A stretch of DNA of 54,467 nucleotides, from assembly GCA_029979565.1 (NCBI GenBank), contig JAPOHG010000006.1, positions 1-54,467 on the forward strand. Reading direction: 5' to 3'. The translations under genes and the position numbers were made by a program. This document shows, piece by piece, positions 1 to 8,018 of the stretch (positions within the stretch are counted from its first letter, which is position 1; every line of letters begins with the position of its first letter). The notes under the pieces were generated by a model. That model was not told the DNA's origin. It was given only the letters and a program-made list of their open reading frames with translations, and ran no database searches. The DNA is from a bacterium. Lineage in GTDB: Bacteria; Bacteroidota; Bacteroidia; Flavobacteriales_D; Sanyastnellaceae.

Positions 1-1
1 G

Positions 2-115
2 CAACAATGTGTTCCGGTTGACAACGCGTGCCCGACTGATCTCAATGGGGATCAGGTCACAGACGTTGCTGATTTGCTCATATTCCTAGCGATGTTCGCC
101 ATTGATTGTCCGTAA
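2..115 (+). CDS. C-terminal fragment of a secreted protein with a dockerin-like EF-hand tail
   Basis: Only the last 37 codons of this gene lie in the window; it enters from the left edge in frame 2 and stops at TAA 113-115. The visible residues hold one calcium-loop pattern, DLNGDQVTDVAD, with acidic or Asn residues at loop positions 1, 3, 5, 9 and 12, followed by the helix LLIFLAMF and a final Cys-Pro. The tail of the next gene downstream has the same design and shares the exact string VADLLIFL, so the two are probably paralogous secreted proteins. The function of the missing part cannot be judged. The fragment is too short for the usual ORF length cut-offs but is clearly coding, because the homology to its neighbour's tail is in frame up to the stop. 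Confidence 0.75.
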   Translation, partial: QQCVPVDNACPTDLNGDQVTDVADLLIFLAMFAIDCP

Positions 116-121
116 CCTGCG

Positions 122-1951
122 ATGTCAATTATGAAACGCAGACCTTCCATCACCCACGCATTGCTTATTCTGTTGGCATGCCTGCTCATTACGCGGGGCT
201 CAGCCCAGCTTGCAGATGTTAGCAACGCATTGCAGCTTGAAACCCAGCACACGGGTGGCTTCTTGGGAGCCGGGGTCAGCTTTGCGGATTTCAATGGGGA
301 CTACATTGACGACTTGACCTTTGCGGATTTTCAAGGTGACTTGAAGTTTTTTGCGGGTACAGGCGATGAGGAGGGGTTTACACCGGTCGACTTCAATCTG
401 CCAGCGTATCCCCATGAGGCCAAAATGGTGCTCTGGGCGGACATCGACAATGACGGGGATCAGGATTTGTTTGTGACGTACCGCCTGGCGGCCAACAAGT
501 TGTTCTTGGGGGATGGTGAAGGAGGACTTACCGATGTGAGCGCCACCTGTGGCATCAACCAGGCGTCCCGCAAAAGCTACGGGGCGAGTTTTGGAGACTA
601 CAATGCCGATGGCTTTTTGGACTTGTTCGTATGCAATTACACATCGTCTTCAGATGAATACCCTTTCAATGAACTTTACGAAAACAATGGCGATGGCACC
701 TTTGCCGAGACGACTGTAGCACAAGGCCTGGACGCCATTGGCATCCAGTCCTTCCAATCTCAATGGGTTGATTTTAATGACGACGGTTTGCTTGATTTAC
801 ACGTCATTCGGGACAGAGTCGTTCATGAAAATTACTTCTTCGAGCAACAGCCGGCCGGATCGGTACTTCCGTTCATAGAGAAGGGTGCCGATACCGGGTT
901 GGACATCGCCATCAATTGCATGTCCACGAGCGTGGCCGATTTCGATGGTGACCTGGATTCAGATGTGTATTTGACGGCGTTTGCGGAAGACATGAATTGG
1001 CTCATGCTCAACGACGGGGAAGGGAATTTTGGCATCGATGACGAGGATGGCGATGTCCCCATGAACCAAGTGCAGGTGGATGCCATCTGCTGGGCAGCCA
1101 ATTGGTTGGACGTGGACAACAACGGTTGGGAAGACTTGCACGTTGCCAATGGGTACAGCGTGTACACCAATTATCCGCAGGTGCTGGGCATTTATAACGA
1201 CGAGCCGGATGCCCTGTTTTACAACACCGAAGGTGAATTTACGGAGGCAGATGAGCCGCAGTTTCAAACGGAGAGTACCCTCTCATTCGCCACGGCGGTT
1301 GGGGACTACAACCGCGATGGTTTCCCGGATTTGGTGTCCCATGCCGTAGGGGAATATGCGCAAGTGCTGCGCGGCACCCCCAACACCAACCATTGGGTGA
1401 AAATTCTCCTCGAAGGAACCGAGAGCAATCGGGACGGCATCGGCGCCAGAGTTATCGTCCACGCTAGCGATGGATCGTCTCAATTGCGCATGACGTATGC
1501 CGGTGAAAATTACTTGGGCCAGAACAGCCGGTGGGAAGCCTTTGGCCTCGGCGATATGATGGGGATTTCATGGGTTGAGGTGCAATGGCCGAGTGGCTCC
1601 ACGACAACCCACACAGGCATTGTGATGGATCAGCATTGGTTGCTGACTGAGGAAGGAACATCCACCCAGCTTTGGCAAATTGACCCGTGTTTGTCCGGCG
1701 GTTTGTGTCCGGGATGCACGTATCCTGAGGCGTGCAATTATCTGGAACTCGCCAACGTTGACGACGGATCGTGTGCGTTTAATTGCTTCGATGTGCCGAA
1801 TTCATGCGGGCCTGGAACGGTCTGGGACGAGGCGATGGGGTGGTGCGTGAGCAGCACGGACTGCCCGTACGACTTCGACGGCAGCGGTTACGTCACGGTT
1901 GCGGATCTGTTGATCTTTTTGATTGCTTTCAATCAGCCTTGCCCAAACTAG
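122..1951 (+). CDS. Secreted FG-GAP/VCBS-repeat protein with ASPIC/UnbV domain and dockerin-like tail
   Basis: A 609-residue exported protein. An N-terminal signal peptide (KRRP, then a hydrophobic stretch ending near GSAQ) is followed by about 390 residues of FG-GAP/VCBS-type beta-propeller repeats with many DxDGDxDLFV-like calcium loops. An ASPIC/UnbV-type domain spans about residues 425-505 (from NHWVKILLEG to the VQWPSG motif). Next come a Cys-rich GCTYPEACNY...DDGSC repeat common in Bacteroidota surface proteins and a final single EF-hand-like loop, DFDGSGYVTVAD, plus helix. It has no type A type IX sorting domain. The ATG at 131 is an equally good start, 9 bases inside the chosen one. 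Its 3' end overlaps the convergent M28 peptidase gene by 23 bases. It is probably a surface adhesion or binding protein; no enzymatic site is visible. Confidence 0.85.
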   Translation: MSIMKRRPSITHALLILLACLLITRGSAQLADVSNALQLETQHTGGFLGAGVSFADFNGDYIDDLTFADFQGDLKFFAGTGDEEGFTPVDFNLPAYPHEAKMVLWADIDNDGDQDLFVTYRLAANKLFLGDGEGGLTDVSATCGINQASRKSYGASFGDYNADGFLDLFVCNYTSSSDEYPFNELYENNGDGTFAETTVAQGLDAIGIQSFQSQWVDFNDDGLLDLHVIRDRVVHENYFFEQQPAGSVLPFIEKGADTGLDIAINCMSTSVADFDGDLDSDVYLTAFAEDMNWLMLNDGEGNFGIDDEDGDVPMNQVQVDAICWAANWLDVDNNGWEDLHVANGYSVYTNYPQVLGIYNDEPDALFYNTEGEFTEADEPQFQTESTLSFATAVGDYNRDGFPDLVSHAVGEYAQVLRGTPNTNHWVKILLEGTESNRDGIGARVIVHASDGSSQLRMTYAGENYLGQNSRWEAFGLGDMMGISWVEVQWPSGSTTTHTGIVMDQHWLLTEEGTSTQLWQIDPCLSGGLCPGCTYPEACNYLELANVDDGSCAFNCFDVPNSCGPGTVWDEAMGWCVSSTDCPYDFDGSGYVTVADLLIFLIAFNQPCPN

Positions 1952-3350
1952 GGAGGTGCTGGTCGAGCAAGTATACTGCCGCGGCAAACGTCGCAGCACC
2001 GAGTTCGAGCTCCCGCTTGTGCACATTTTCGAACACGTCTTGGGAACTGTGGTGGAAGTCAAAATACCGCTGCCCATCCGGACTCAAACCCATCATGGCG
2101 GGCCGCGGCGTCAGCGCTTTTAACGGTCCAATGTCCACGCCGGCGCCTCCGCGACGAAATTGGTGTACGTTGTAGGGCTCAAACAGCGGGCTCCAGGACC
2201 GGATGAGTGCCGTGGGTTCATCGGCAGCATCGATACGAAAGCCCCGTGGAACAAATCCGCCGGCATCCGATTCCAGCGCTGCGACGTACCGCAATTCGGT
2301 AGTAGCGTGGTCTTCTTGTGCGCGAGCAGCGTATGTCTTGCCGCCGCGGTTGCCGTTTTCTTCGTTGATGAACAAAACGAATCGAATGGTTCGCCGTGGG
2401 GTGTAGCCGAGCGCTTTTAAGATGCGCAGGACTTCGAGGGTGTGCACAATGCCGGCGCCGTCGTCGTGTGCTCCTTCACCGATGTCCCAGGAATCAAGGT
2501 GGCCGCCTAATGTGATGATTTCATGGGGCAATTCACTTCCGCGCCACTCACCGATGACGTTGCCTTGCTCCACGTCAGGGAAGGCCCGGCAGTTCATTTC
2601 CAGCATCACCTCCAAGTCCGGGTGTTCCATGAGTTGGTTGGCGAGCCAGCTGGCGTCCACCGTTGAAATGGCCGCGCTGGGTACGCTGTCCGTGTCCTCT
2701 TGGTAGTACATGGCACCGGTGTGCGGCAACGTATCGAGGGCATGGGTCATGGAACGAACCAAGGCACCGACGGCGCCGGCTTGTGCTGCAGCAACGGCGC
2801 CGCGCCCACGCTGGTCCACCGCTCCGCCGTACGCTGCGCCCGTATTGATGAGCACGGGATCCATGGGGCGGTTGAAAAGCACGAGCCGTCCTTCGACGCT
2901 TGCGCGTGGCAATGTGCGGAGCTGCTCCAAGGACTTGACTTGAATCACCTGTGCACGCAGCGGCGCGTCATTTGGAGTACCTACGGATCCGCCGAGGGCG
3001 GTAACATGAAGCGGGTATTCGGTTCCGTCAATGTGTGCTGTTGCTTGGGCGATGGTGCCGCGCGTCCAACTGGGCACCCGGACCGGCATGACCCAGACAG
3101 AGTCGGCCCCGTATCCTTCCAGTACGCCTTGCCCCCAGTCCATCGCGTCGAAGGCGCTTTGTGAGCCGCTCAGGCGGTGGCCAATGTCTTTGGTCAATTG
3201 CCGCAAGTTCTCGTGCGCTTCCCCGCGGGCGAGGGCTTCGTCATAAATCGCTCGGATGAAGGCACTGTCGCCAGTGAGCTCAGGAGATTGGCCGTGGGCG
3301 AAAGGGGTAAGGCCGCCAATTACGGCCAAGATTGTGAGGATGCTGCGCAT
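1929..3350 (-). CDS. Secreted M28-family zinc metallopeptidase (carboxypeptidase Q-like)
   Basis: A 473-residue exported aminopeptidase or carboxypeptidase of the M28 family. The signal peptide is MRSILTILAVIGGLTPFAHGQ. A PA-like insert precedes the catalytic domain. The expected zinc ligands are visible: His and Asp in GGHLDSWD, Asp in the HDDGAG stretch, Glu-Glu in FINEENGNRGG, Asp in ALESDAGGF, and a late His in the DFHHSSQD segment. Family knowledge predicts a co-catalytic di-zinc site removing residues from peptide ends in the periplasm or outside the cell. A promoter-like box lies 3 bases before the ATG, so the mRNA may be leaderless. Its last codons overlap the oppositely oriented FG-GAP gene. 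Confidence 0.9.
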   Translation of the reverse strand: MRSILTILAVIGGLTPFAHGQSPELTGDSAFIRAIYDEALARGEAHENLRQLTKDIGHRLSGSQSAFDAMDWGQGVLEGYGADSVWVMPVRVPSWTRGTIAQATAHIDGTEYPLHVTALGGSVGTPNDAPLRAQVIQVKSLEQLRTLPRASVEGRLVLFNRPMDPVLINTGAAYGGAVDQRGRGAVAAAQAGAVGALVRSMTHALDTLPHTGAMYYQEDTDSVPSAAISTVDASWLANQLMEHPDLEVMLEMNCRAFPDVEQGNVIGEWRGSELPHEIITLGGHLDSWDIGEGAHDDGAGIVHTLEVLRILKALGYTPRRTIRFVLFINEENGNRGGKTYAARAQEDHATTELRYVAALESDAGGFVPRGFRIDAADEPTALIRSWSPLFEPYNVHQFRRGGAGVDIGPLKALTPRPAMMGLSPDGQRYFDFHHSSQDVFENVHKRELELGAATFAAAVYLLDQHLPSLGKAD

Positions 3351-3353
3351 GCC

Positions 3354-3385
3354 CGAAAATAAGCCAAAGGAAAGGCTGCACTCAA
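3354..3385 (-). promoter_or_regulatory. Promoter of the M28 peptidase gene
   Basis: Reading the minus strand, a TTG (3385-3383) is followed after 21 bases by TATTTTCG (3361-3354), a one-base variant of the Bacteroidota -7 box TAnnTTTG. Only GGC separates it from the ATG. Confidence 0.5.
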
Positions 3386-3394
3386 GCGGTGCTG

Positions 3395-3402
3395 TACCTT
3401 TG
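3395..3402 (+). promoter_or_regulatory. -7 box of the nitroreductase promoter
   Basis: TACCTTTG matches TAnnTTTG exactly and lies 17 bases before the ATG at 3420. No clear -33 TTG is visible at 18-22 bases upstream. It is back to back with the promoter of the M28 gene. Confidence 0.55.
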
Positions 3403-3419
3403 CTTCACATTTCATTTTC

Positions 3420-4004
3420 ATGCGCCATAACCTCTCCGAAACCAATGCATTGCTGCGGGACCGTCGCAGCATCAGTCCCGAGCGTTACTCGACGCGCAAG
3501 GTGCACAAGGAAATCGTAGAGCAAGTCTTGATCAATGCCACATGGGCGCCTACCCACGGGATGACGCAGCCTTGGCGTTTCAAAGCCTACATTGGGGAGG
3601 GGATGAAGCGCATCGGCCCAAAATTGGCCGAGTGGTACGCACGGCAAGCCGGCGAGCAGGCATCGGCCGGCAAGGTGGCTAAATTGGAGGCTCGGGGTGA
3701 AAAAGTGACTGCCTTGGTCGTGTTGGGCTTGGAACCGGATCCCAACGGACGCATCAGCATTGAGGACGAGCGCATGGCCGTGGCCTGCGCAGCCCAAAAC
3801 ATGTACCTGACCTGCACCGCCCACGGCATCGGAGGGTATTGGTCTACGCCCACTTTTTTGCAATTGCCTGAGGTAAAGGCTTTCGTCGGACTGCCTGAAA
3901 ACGGCGAGGTTCTCGGTATTTTCTACATGGGATATCCGGAAGACGGTGCATGGCCAAAGAGCCACCGCAAGCCGTTGGAGTACGTGACGGATTGGAATGA
4001 ATAG
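3420..4004 (+). CDS. Nitroreductase-family flavoprotein
   Basis: A 194-residue single-domain protein of the nitroreductase superfamily, most like the YdjA-type small members. The N-terminal RDRRSISPERYSTRKV segment is the usual FMN phosphate-binding Arg-Arg-Ser motif. WAPTHGMTQPWRF matches the APS..N.QPW family motif, and CAAQNMYLTCTAHGIGGYW matches the conserved helix followed by the glycine-rich FMN contact region. Such proteins use NAD(P)H to reduce nitro compounds, quinones or similar acceptors in the cytoplasm; the physiological substrate cannot be read from sequence. It is monocistronic and ends 6 bases from the stop of the convergent gene that follows. Confidence 0.88.
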   Translation: MRHNLSETNALLRDRRSISPERYSTRKVHKEIVEQVLINATWAPTHGMTQPWRFKAYIGEGMKRIGPKLAEWYARQAGEQASAGKVAKLEARGEKVTALVVLGLEPDPNGRISIEDERMAVACAAQNMYLTCTAHGIGGYWSTPTFLQLPEVKAFVGLPENGEVLGIFYMGYPEDGAWPKSHRKPLEYVTDWNE

Positions 4005-4010
4005 CAAGCG

Positions 4011-5015
4011 TTACGGCGGGAGAATGATGCGGAATTCCAGCGCAAATCCGGTCTGCGGCATGAAGATCCGAACATTGGCTTTTTCGAGGTCGCGCTCCCA
4101 CTGCGCTTCGCCCCATCGATTGGTGGACCATTCGCGCCACCAGATGCACCCGGCATAGAGTCCTGCCTTTTTGGCATCCGCTGGACGGTAAAGCGCACCA
4201 ATCTCCGCACGCAACGGCACCGTCCAACGCCGTTGTCGGTTCTCCTCGACTTGGTATTCGTGGTAGATGATTCCAATCTGCTGGTACCCTGTGGTGAACA
4301 CATCGCTCAACAAAAAATCGACGCATACGCCTCCACCAGCGAGCAACTCCCATCGTTGGTTCAAGGGGACTTTGGTTTGCGCGAGCAGTGGGAGTCGGTA
4401 ACGCCCCGCGCGCAGGGATAAGGTGTCGGTGGTTTCCTCGCCGCTGATTTCGGAAACAAACGACAGCCCCCAATCAGAACGCATGCGCAGGGTTTCGAGC
4501 CCCGTCTCGATGCTCCAGCTGCTGCCCTTGAAATTTCGGTGAAGCCGGAGTCCAAAACCACTGCCTGCCTGCGGTTGCCATTCCAATGTCAGCCCCTCTT
4601 CGTTGGCCTGGATGGATTCGTAGCCCACCGCCTCCAACGGGAAGACGCCTACAGTACTCACTCCTAGTTCCCACTCAGGTGTGCGCCCTTGAGCGTTCCC
4701 TGCATTGCTCAACGCCCCTACGAGTGCAACGAGCAGCACCGCCCCGGTGACAATGAGTAAGGCGTAGCGCAATCCCGCAACGGGGATGAACTTGGTTCGG
4801 TGTTGGGCGTGCACCATGTGGTTGCAGCGCAAGGCTTCCCTGAAATGGGTCCGTGGCACACCAAAGAGCCATTGGTCGTCCTCTTCGTGTCGTTCGAACG
4901 GTACCTCAGCGCTACGTAACATCTGCTCGTATTCCTCCGCATGCTCGGTTTCCCTGAATGAGAATACGTAATACCGGTTGTCGCCGGGGTGAATGAAGTA
5001 ATTGGTCCAACGCAT
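4011..5015 (-). CDS. Fusion of a small cytosolic/membrane domain with an outer-membrane beta-barrel domain
   Basis: A 334-residue protein of unusual design. Residues 1-75 form a compact charged domain (FIHPGDNRYYVFSF, then FERHEEDDQWLFGV) that resembles short Bacteroidota proteins which normally stand alone with one or two membrane helices. Residues 82-101 are a strongly hydrophobic helix directly followed by SNAGNAQ, which looks like a signal-peptidase site. Residues 112-334 alternate like an outer-membrane beta-barrel (aromatic-rich strands, final strand ending FALEFRIILPP). The reading frame is open throughout, so this is one gene as sequenced. The helix may act as an internal export signal, leaving the N-terminal part in the cytoplasm. 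Function is unknown. A TACCTTCG box precedes the ATG, and the dcw terminator lies just upstream. Confidence 0.7.
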   Translation of the reverse strand: MRWTNYFIHPGDNRYYVFSFRETEHAEEYEQMLRSAEVPFERHEEDDQWLFGVPRTHFREALRCNHMVHAQHRTKFIPVAGLRYALLIVTGAVLLVALVGALSNAGNAQGRTPEWELGVSTVGVFPLEAVGYESIQANEEGLTLEWQPQAGSGFGLRLHRNFKGSSWSIETGLETLRMRSDWGLSFVSEISGEETTDTLSLRAGRYRLPLLAQTKVPLNQRWELLAGGGVCVDFLLSDVFTTGYQQIGIIYHEYQVEENRQRRWTVPLRAEIGALYRPADAKKAGLYAGCIWWREWSTNRWGEAQWERDLEKANVRIFMPQTGFALEFRIILPP

Positions 5016-5023
5016 GCCGAATG

Positions 5024-5031
5024 CGAAGGTA
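5024..5031 (-). promoter_or_regulatory. -7 box upstream of the fusion gene
   Basis: TACCTTCG on the minus strand differs from TAnnTTTG by one base and lies 8 bases before the ATG at 5015. No -33 TTG is evident. Confidence 0.45.
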
Positions 5032-5051
5032 TGGATTCCAGTGGGCCCGCT

Positions 5052-5086
5052 AAAAACGAAAAAGGCCCGGGACGAGCCCGGGCCTT
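5052..5086 (-). terminator. Intrinsic terminator at the end of the dcw operon
   Basis: On the minus strand, a perfect 10-bp GC-rich stem (AAGGCCCGGG / CCCGGGCCTT, positions 5086-5077 and 5071-5062) with a 5-base loop runs into TTTCGTTTTT. It lies 22 bases past the stop of the YceI-like gene and is one of two strong intrinsic terminators in the window. Confidence 0.9.
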
Positions 5087-5108
5087 GGTTTCAATTTCTC
5101 ACTTGACG

Positions 5109-5795
5109 TTACAGTGCAGCTACAATGTGAACGTCGAGTTCGATGTCGTCGTTGATGAGCTTGTCGCCGAGGTTGGGGAACAAGTCGGGGAAGGCGCCGG
5201 AGCGGAACTTCACGTCATGTTTCGAGCGGTCGAAGGTGAGGGAAGCGTCAACCACCATGTTACCGTCTTCCTCAGAGATTGTTACGGGGAAGTTGATGGG
5301 TGCTCCTATGTCGCGGACGTACATTTTGCCGTAGGCGTATGACACGTCGCCTTTTGTCTTGATTCCTTCTATGTCAATCCGTGAGAAGGGGAATTGTTCG
5401 ACTCCGAAGAAATCATCGGATTGCAAATGGCCGATGAGGCTGGCCTTGCTGTCATCGTTCATGCCTTCGTCTGTGCAGACCATGCTGCTCATGTCGATGG
5501 CGACAAAACCATCTGAAATCGACTTGTCAATTACATTGATGGATCCTTTGTAAACTCGGACTGTTCCCTCATGGTATTTGGTGGTAATCTCCGTTCCCTT
5601 CCACTTAACAGTGCTTGCTTCTTGGTCTACGGCGTACGTGCCGCCCATGAATTCCAACGCTTCGGGGGTTTTGATTTCCTCTTTGGCCGTGGGTGCTTCT
5701 GAATTGGTTTCAGCAGGTGCACCGCAGGAAGTGAGTGCAATTGCTACGGCGCATGCCGTCCAGGTGAATGTGTTGTTCATTGCAATGGTTTTCAT
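5109..5795 (-). CDS. YceI-like lipoprotein (polyisoprenoid-binding family)
   Basis: A predicted lipoprotein of about 228 residues: the leader starting MKTIAMNN ends in the lipobox LTSC, followed by an Ala/Glu/Pro-rich linker. The rest fits the YceI fold, with YAVDQEASTVKWKGTE, GSINVIDKSI, the hallmark LIGHLQSDDFFGVEQFPFS, and a final DIELDVHIVA strand. YceI-family proteins are lipocalin-like barrels, and characterised members bind polyisoprenoid lipids. It is the last gene of the long minus-strand peptidoglycan/division operon, and a terminator follows it. An in-frame ATG at 5819 overlaps the yqeY stop as ATGA, so an 8-residue longer form is possible; the shorter start gives a more typical lipoprotein leader. 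Confidence 0.82.
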   Translation of the reverse strand: MKTIAMNNTFTWTACAVAIALTSCGAPAETNSEAPTAKEEIKTPEALEFMGGTYAVDQEASTVKWKGTEITTKYHEGTVRVYKGSINVIDKSISDGFVAIDMSSMVCTDEGMNDDSKASLIGHLQSDDFFGVEQFPFSRIDIEGIKTKGDVSYAYGKMYVRDIGAPINFPVTISEEDGNMVVDASLTFDRSKHDVKFRSGAFPDLFPNLGDKLINDDIELDVHIVAAL

Positions 5796-5815
5796 CGAAA
5801 TAACAAGTGATGTTC

Positions 5816-6271
5816 TCATCTGTTCAAGACCGAGCGCACAATTCCGGCGATGACCTTGCCATCGGCTTTGCCCGCCATGCGGCTCGAGGCAATTCCCATG
5901 ACCTTGCCCATGTCGGCCATGCTGGTCGCTCCTGTTTCGGTAATAATGGCCTCGACCTCTGCAGCGATTTCCGCCTCGGTCAAGGGTTGGGGCAAAAACT
6001 CGGCAATGACGGCTGCTTGCGCACGTTCCTCTGCTTCGAGGTCTTCACGTCCTTGTTCGGCATAGAGTTCCGCAGTTTCGCTGCGCTGCTTAAACAACTT
6101 GGTGAGGATGGCCAGCACAGTAGCATCCGGGATATCGTTCCCGTCAGCTCCGGTTTTGGTCGCCTCCAGCATGAGCTTGCTTTTGACGTCGCGCAATGCC
6201 GCCAGCCGCTCGCGGTCTTTGTTGCGCATGGCGTCCTTGATGCCATCGGAAATGGTGCTGTACATGCTCAT
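5816..6271 (-). CDS. GatB/YqeY-domain protein
   Basis: A 151-residue cytoplasmic protein matching the YqeY family over its full length: an N-terminal helical region with a basic stretch (MRNKDRERLAALRDVKSKL), a central AELYAEQGREDLEAEERAQ segment, and the C-terminal IITETGATSMADMGKVMG...KADGKVIAGIV motif. The fold is shared with the tail domain of the tRNA amidotransferase subunit GatB, and family members are assumed to interact with tRNA or aminoacylation factors, but a precise role is not established. It begins 2 bases after ftsZ stops, so it is translated from the same transcript as the division genes, a linkage commonly seen in Bacteroidota. Confidence 0.92.
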   Translation of the reverse strand: MSMYSTISDGIKDAMRNKDRERLAALRDVKSKLMLEATKTGADGNDIPDATVLAILTKLFKQRSETAELYAEQGREDLEAEERAQAAVIAEFLPQPLTEAEIAAEVEAIITETGATSMADMGKVMGIASSRMAGKADGKVIAGIVRSVLNR

Positions 6272-6273
6272 GG

Positions 6274-7998
6274 TCAGTCGACGTTGTCGTGCAGAAAAGG
6301 ATTGTCGTTGCGCAACTCAATGCTGCGTTCACCTTCCTCATCGGTTTCTTCGTGCAGTGTGAAACGACTGACTTGTGATTTTGATGAGTGATCGATGTCA
6401 TCGAGAATGACTTGTCGACGCTTGTAGGCAGGCTCGGCCTCGAGGTCCGCCAATCCCCCGGGGGTCTTGAGCTTGCGGGTAAACTGGGAGATGCGTTGGT
6501 TCCGCGCTTGCAAGTCGCCTTCGGTTGTACGGGCCACCGGTTGGATCACTTCACGGGATGCATTCGGAGCCAAATCAGGCGTTTGGGAAAGCGGTTGCTC
6601 CACCGGAGGTTGCGTCGGAGTGACCGGTTGTGAAGGAGGTGTCTCAGTGAACCGGATGCCTCCTAGGTTCGGCTCATCGCTTGTTGACGGAAGCGGGTCG
6701 CTTTCCAGCGTGTACACCATGACGGACGGTGGTTCGCCATTCGCACCGGTCACAGGTGGCGCGTCATCTTGCGCCGTGGGTTCCGTTTCGGGTGTGGTCT
6801 CCAGTTCTGTTTCGTCCGTGACCAAATCGAATAATTGACCGGAGGCCGAAGGAACGGATTCCTCCGGCGTATCGGCCTGCTTGATGTATGGCATTTCCTC
6901 CTCCAGTAGCTCATTCGTTGGAGGTGTTGAAGCTTGCTGGGTGGGCTGAACCGGCGCTTTGATTTCTTTGGGTTCTTCTTCCAATGTGAACACCGTCGGA
7001 CGGGTTTGGCCGGACGTTTCAAGTTGGTCTTGTGCCTTGAATCCTGTGGCGATGACCGTTACGCACAGGTCCTCTTCCAATTTTTCATCTACGCCGTAAC
7101 CCCAGATGACTTCGGCCGATTGGCCGGCGGCGTCTTGGATGAAGTCGGTGATTTCCATGATTTCGTCCATGAGGATTTCCTCGGTGCCAAACGTGATGTT
7201 CAGCAGGACGAAATTGGCGCCTGTGATGTCGCAATCATTGAGCAGCGGTGATTCCAGTGCCTCTGTGACTGCCGTACGTGCCCGGCCTTCACCGCTTGCT
7301 TTGCCGGAACCCATGATGGCCCGTCCCGAATTGCGCATCACGGTATTGACGTCGTTCATGTCGACATTGATTTCACCGGTGAGGGTGATGACTTCCGCGA
7401 TGCCTTTGGCGGCGGTGCAGAGGATCTCGTCAGCATTGTTGAAGGCCGCTCGAATCGTCAGGTTGCCATACAGTTCGCGCAGCTTGTCGTTTCGGATGAT
7501 GAGCAACGTATCGACGGCTTCGCGCATTTTCTCCAGTCCTTCGGTGGCTTGCGCGCTTCGGCGACGGCCTTCGAATTGGAACGGAATGGTGACGATGCCC
7601 ACCGTGAGGATGTCCATTTCCCGCGCCGCTTGCGCAATCACGGGTGCAGCACCGGTTCCTGTGCCGCCGCCCATTCCAGCAGTGATAAAGACCATGCTGG
7701 TCTTGTTGCCAATCAGTTCTTTGACCTCGTCCAGTGTTTCGATGGCCGCGTTTCGGCCTACATCCGGTAGAGAACCTGCTCCTTGGCCGCCGGTGAGGGT
7801 GGCGCCGAGCTGGACTTTTACAGGAACCGGGCTTGCGTCAAGGGCTTGGGCATCGGTGTTGCACACGATGAAATCGACGCCTTGGATGCCGCGGTCGTAC
7901 ATCGTGTTCACCGCATTCGAACCGCCGCCGCCTACGCCGATGACTTTGATCGGAGAGGTGAGGGACGGGTAGGGGTTGGGAGTGCTCATATCGTTCAT
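6274..7998 (-). CDS. ftsZ: Cell division protein FtsZ with a long C-terminal linker
   Basis: The tubulin-like GTPase that forms the division ring. The GTP-binding parts are intact: IKVIGVGGGGSNAVN near the N-terminus, the GMGGGTGTGAAP tubulin signature near residue 110, and the NVDMND synergy loop that completes the neighbouring subunit's active site. The GTPase core ends around residue 335. It is followed by some 225 residues of Pro/Thr/Glu-rich, probably disordered linker and a conserved-looking end, NPFLHDNVD, which should be the peptide that binds FtsA. At 574 residues it is far longer than the roughly 380 of E. coli FtsZ but normal for Bacteroidota. An ATG at 7989 is an alternative start. 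It follows ftsA by 20 bases. Confidence 0.97.
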   Translation of the reverse strand: MNDMSTPNPYPSLTSPIKVIGVGGGGSNAVNTMYDRGIQGVDFIVCNTDAQALDASPVPVKVQLGATLTGGQGAGSLPDVGRNAAIETLDEVKELIGNKTSMVFITAGMGGGTGTGAAPVIAQAAREMDILTVGIVTIPFQFEGRRRSAQATEGLEKMREAVDTLLIIRNDKLRELYGNLTIRAAFNNADEILCTAAKGIAEVITLTGEINVDMNDVNTVMRNSGRAIMGSGKASGEGRARTAVTEALESPLLNDCDITGANFVLLNITFGTEEILMDEIMEITDFIQDAAGQSAEVIWGYGVDEKLEEDLCVTVIATGFKAQDQLETSGQTRPTVFTLEEEPKEIKAPVQPTQQASTPPTNELLEEEMPYIKQADTPEESVPSASGQLFDLVTDETELETTPETEPTAQDDAPPVTGANGEPPSVMVYTLESDPLPSTSDEPNLGGIRFTETPPSQPVTPTQPPVEQPLSQTPDLAPNASREVIQPVARTTEGDLQARNQRISQFTRKLKTPGGLADLEAEPAYKRRQVILDDIDHSSKSQVSRFTLHEETDEEGERSIELRNDNPFLHDNVD

Positions 7999-8018
7999 CT
8001 CAATTCGGGTTCCTGTGG

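Noticed and set aside
5796-5819. Upstream ATG for the YceI-like lipoprotein overlapping the yqeY stop
   Set aside because: Possible because of the ATGA overlap, but it gives a 31-residue leader before the lipid-carrying Cys; the ATG at 5795 fits a lipoprotein signal better. Kept only as an alternative.
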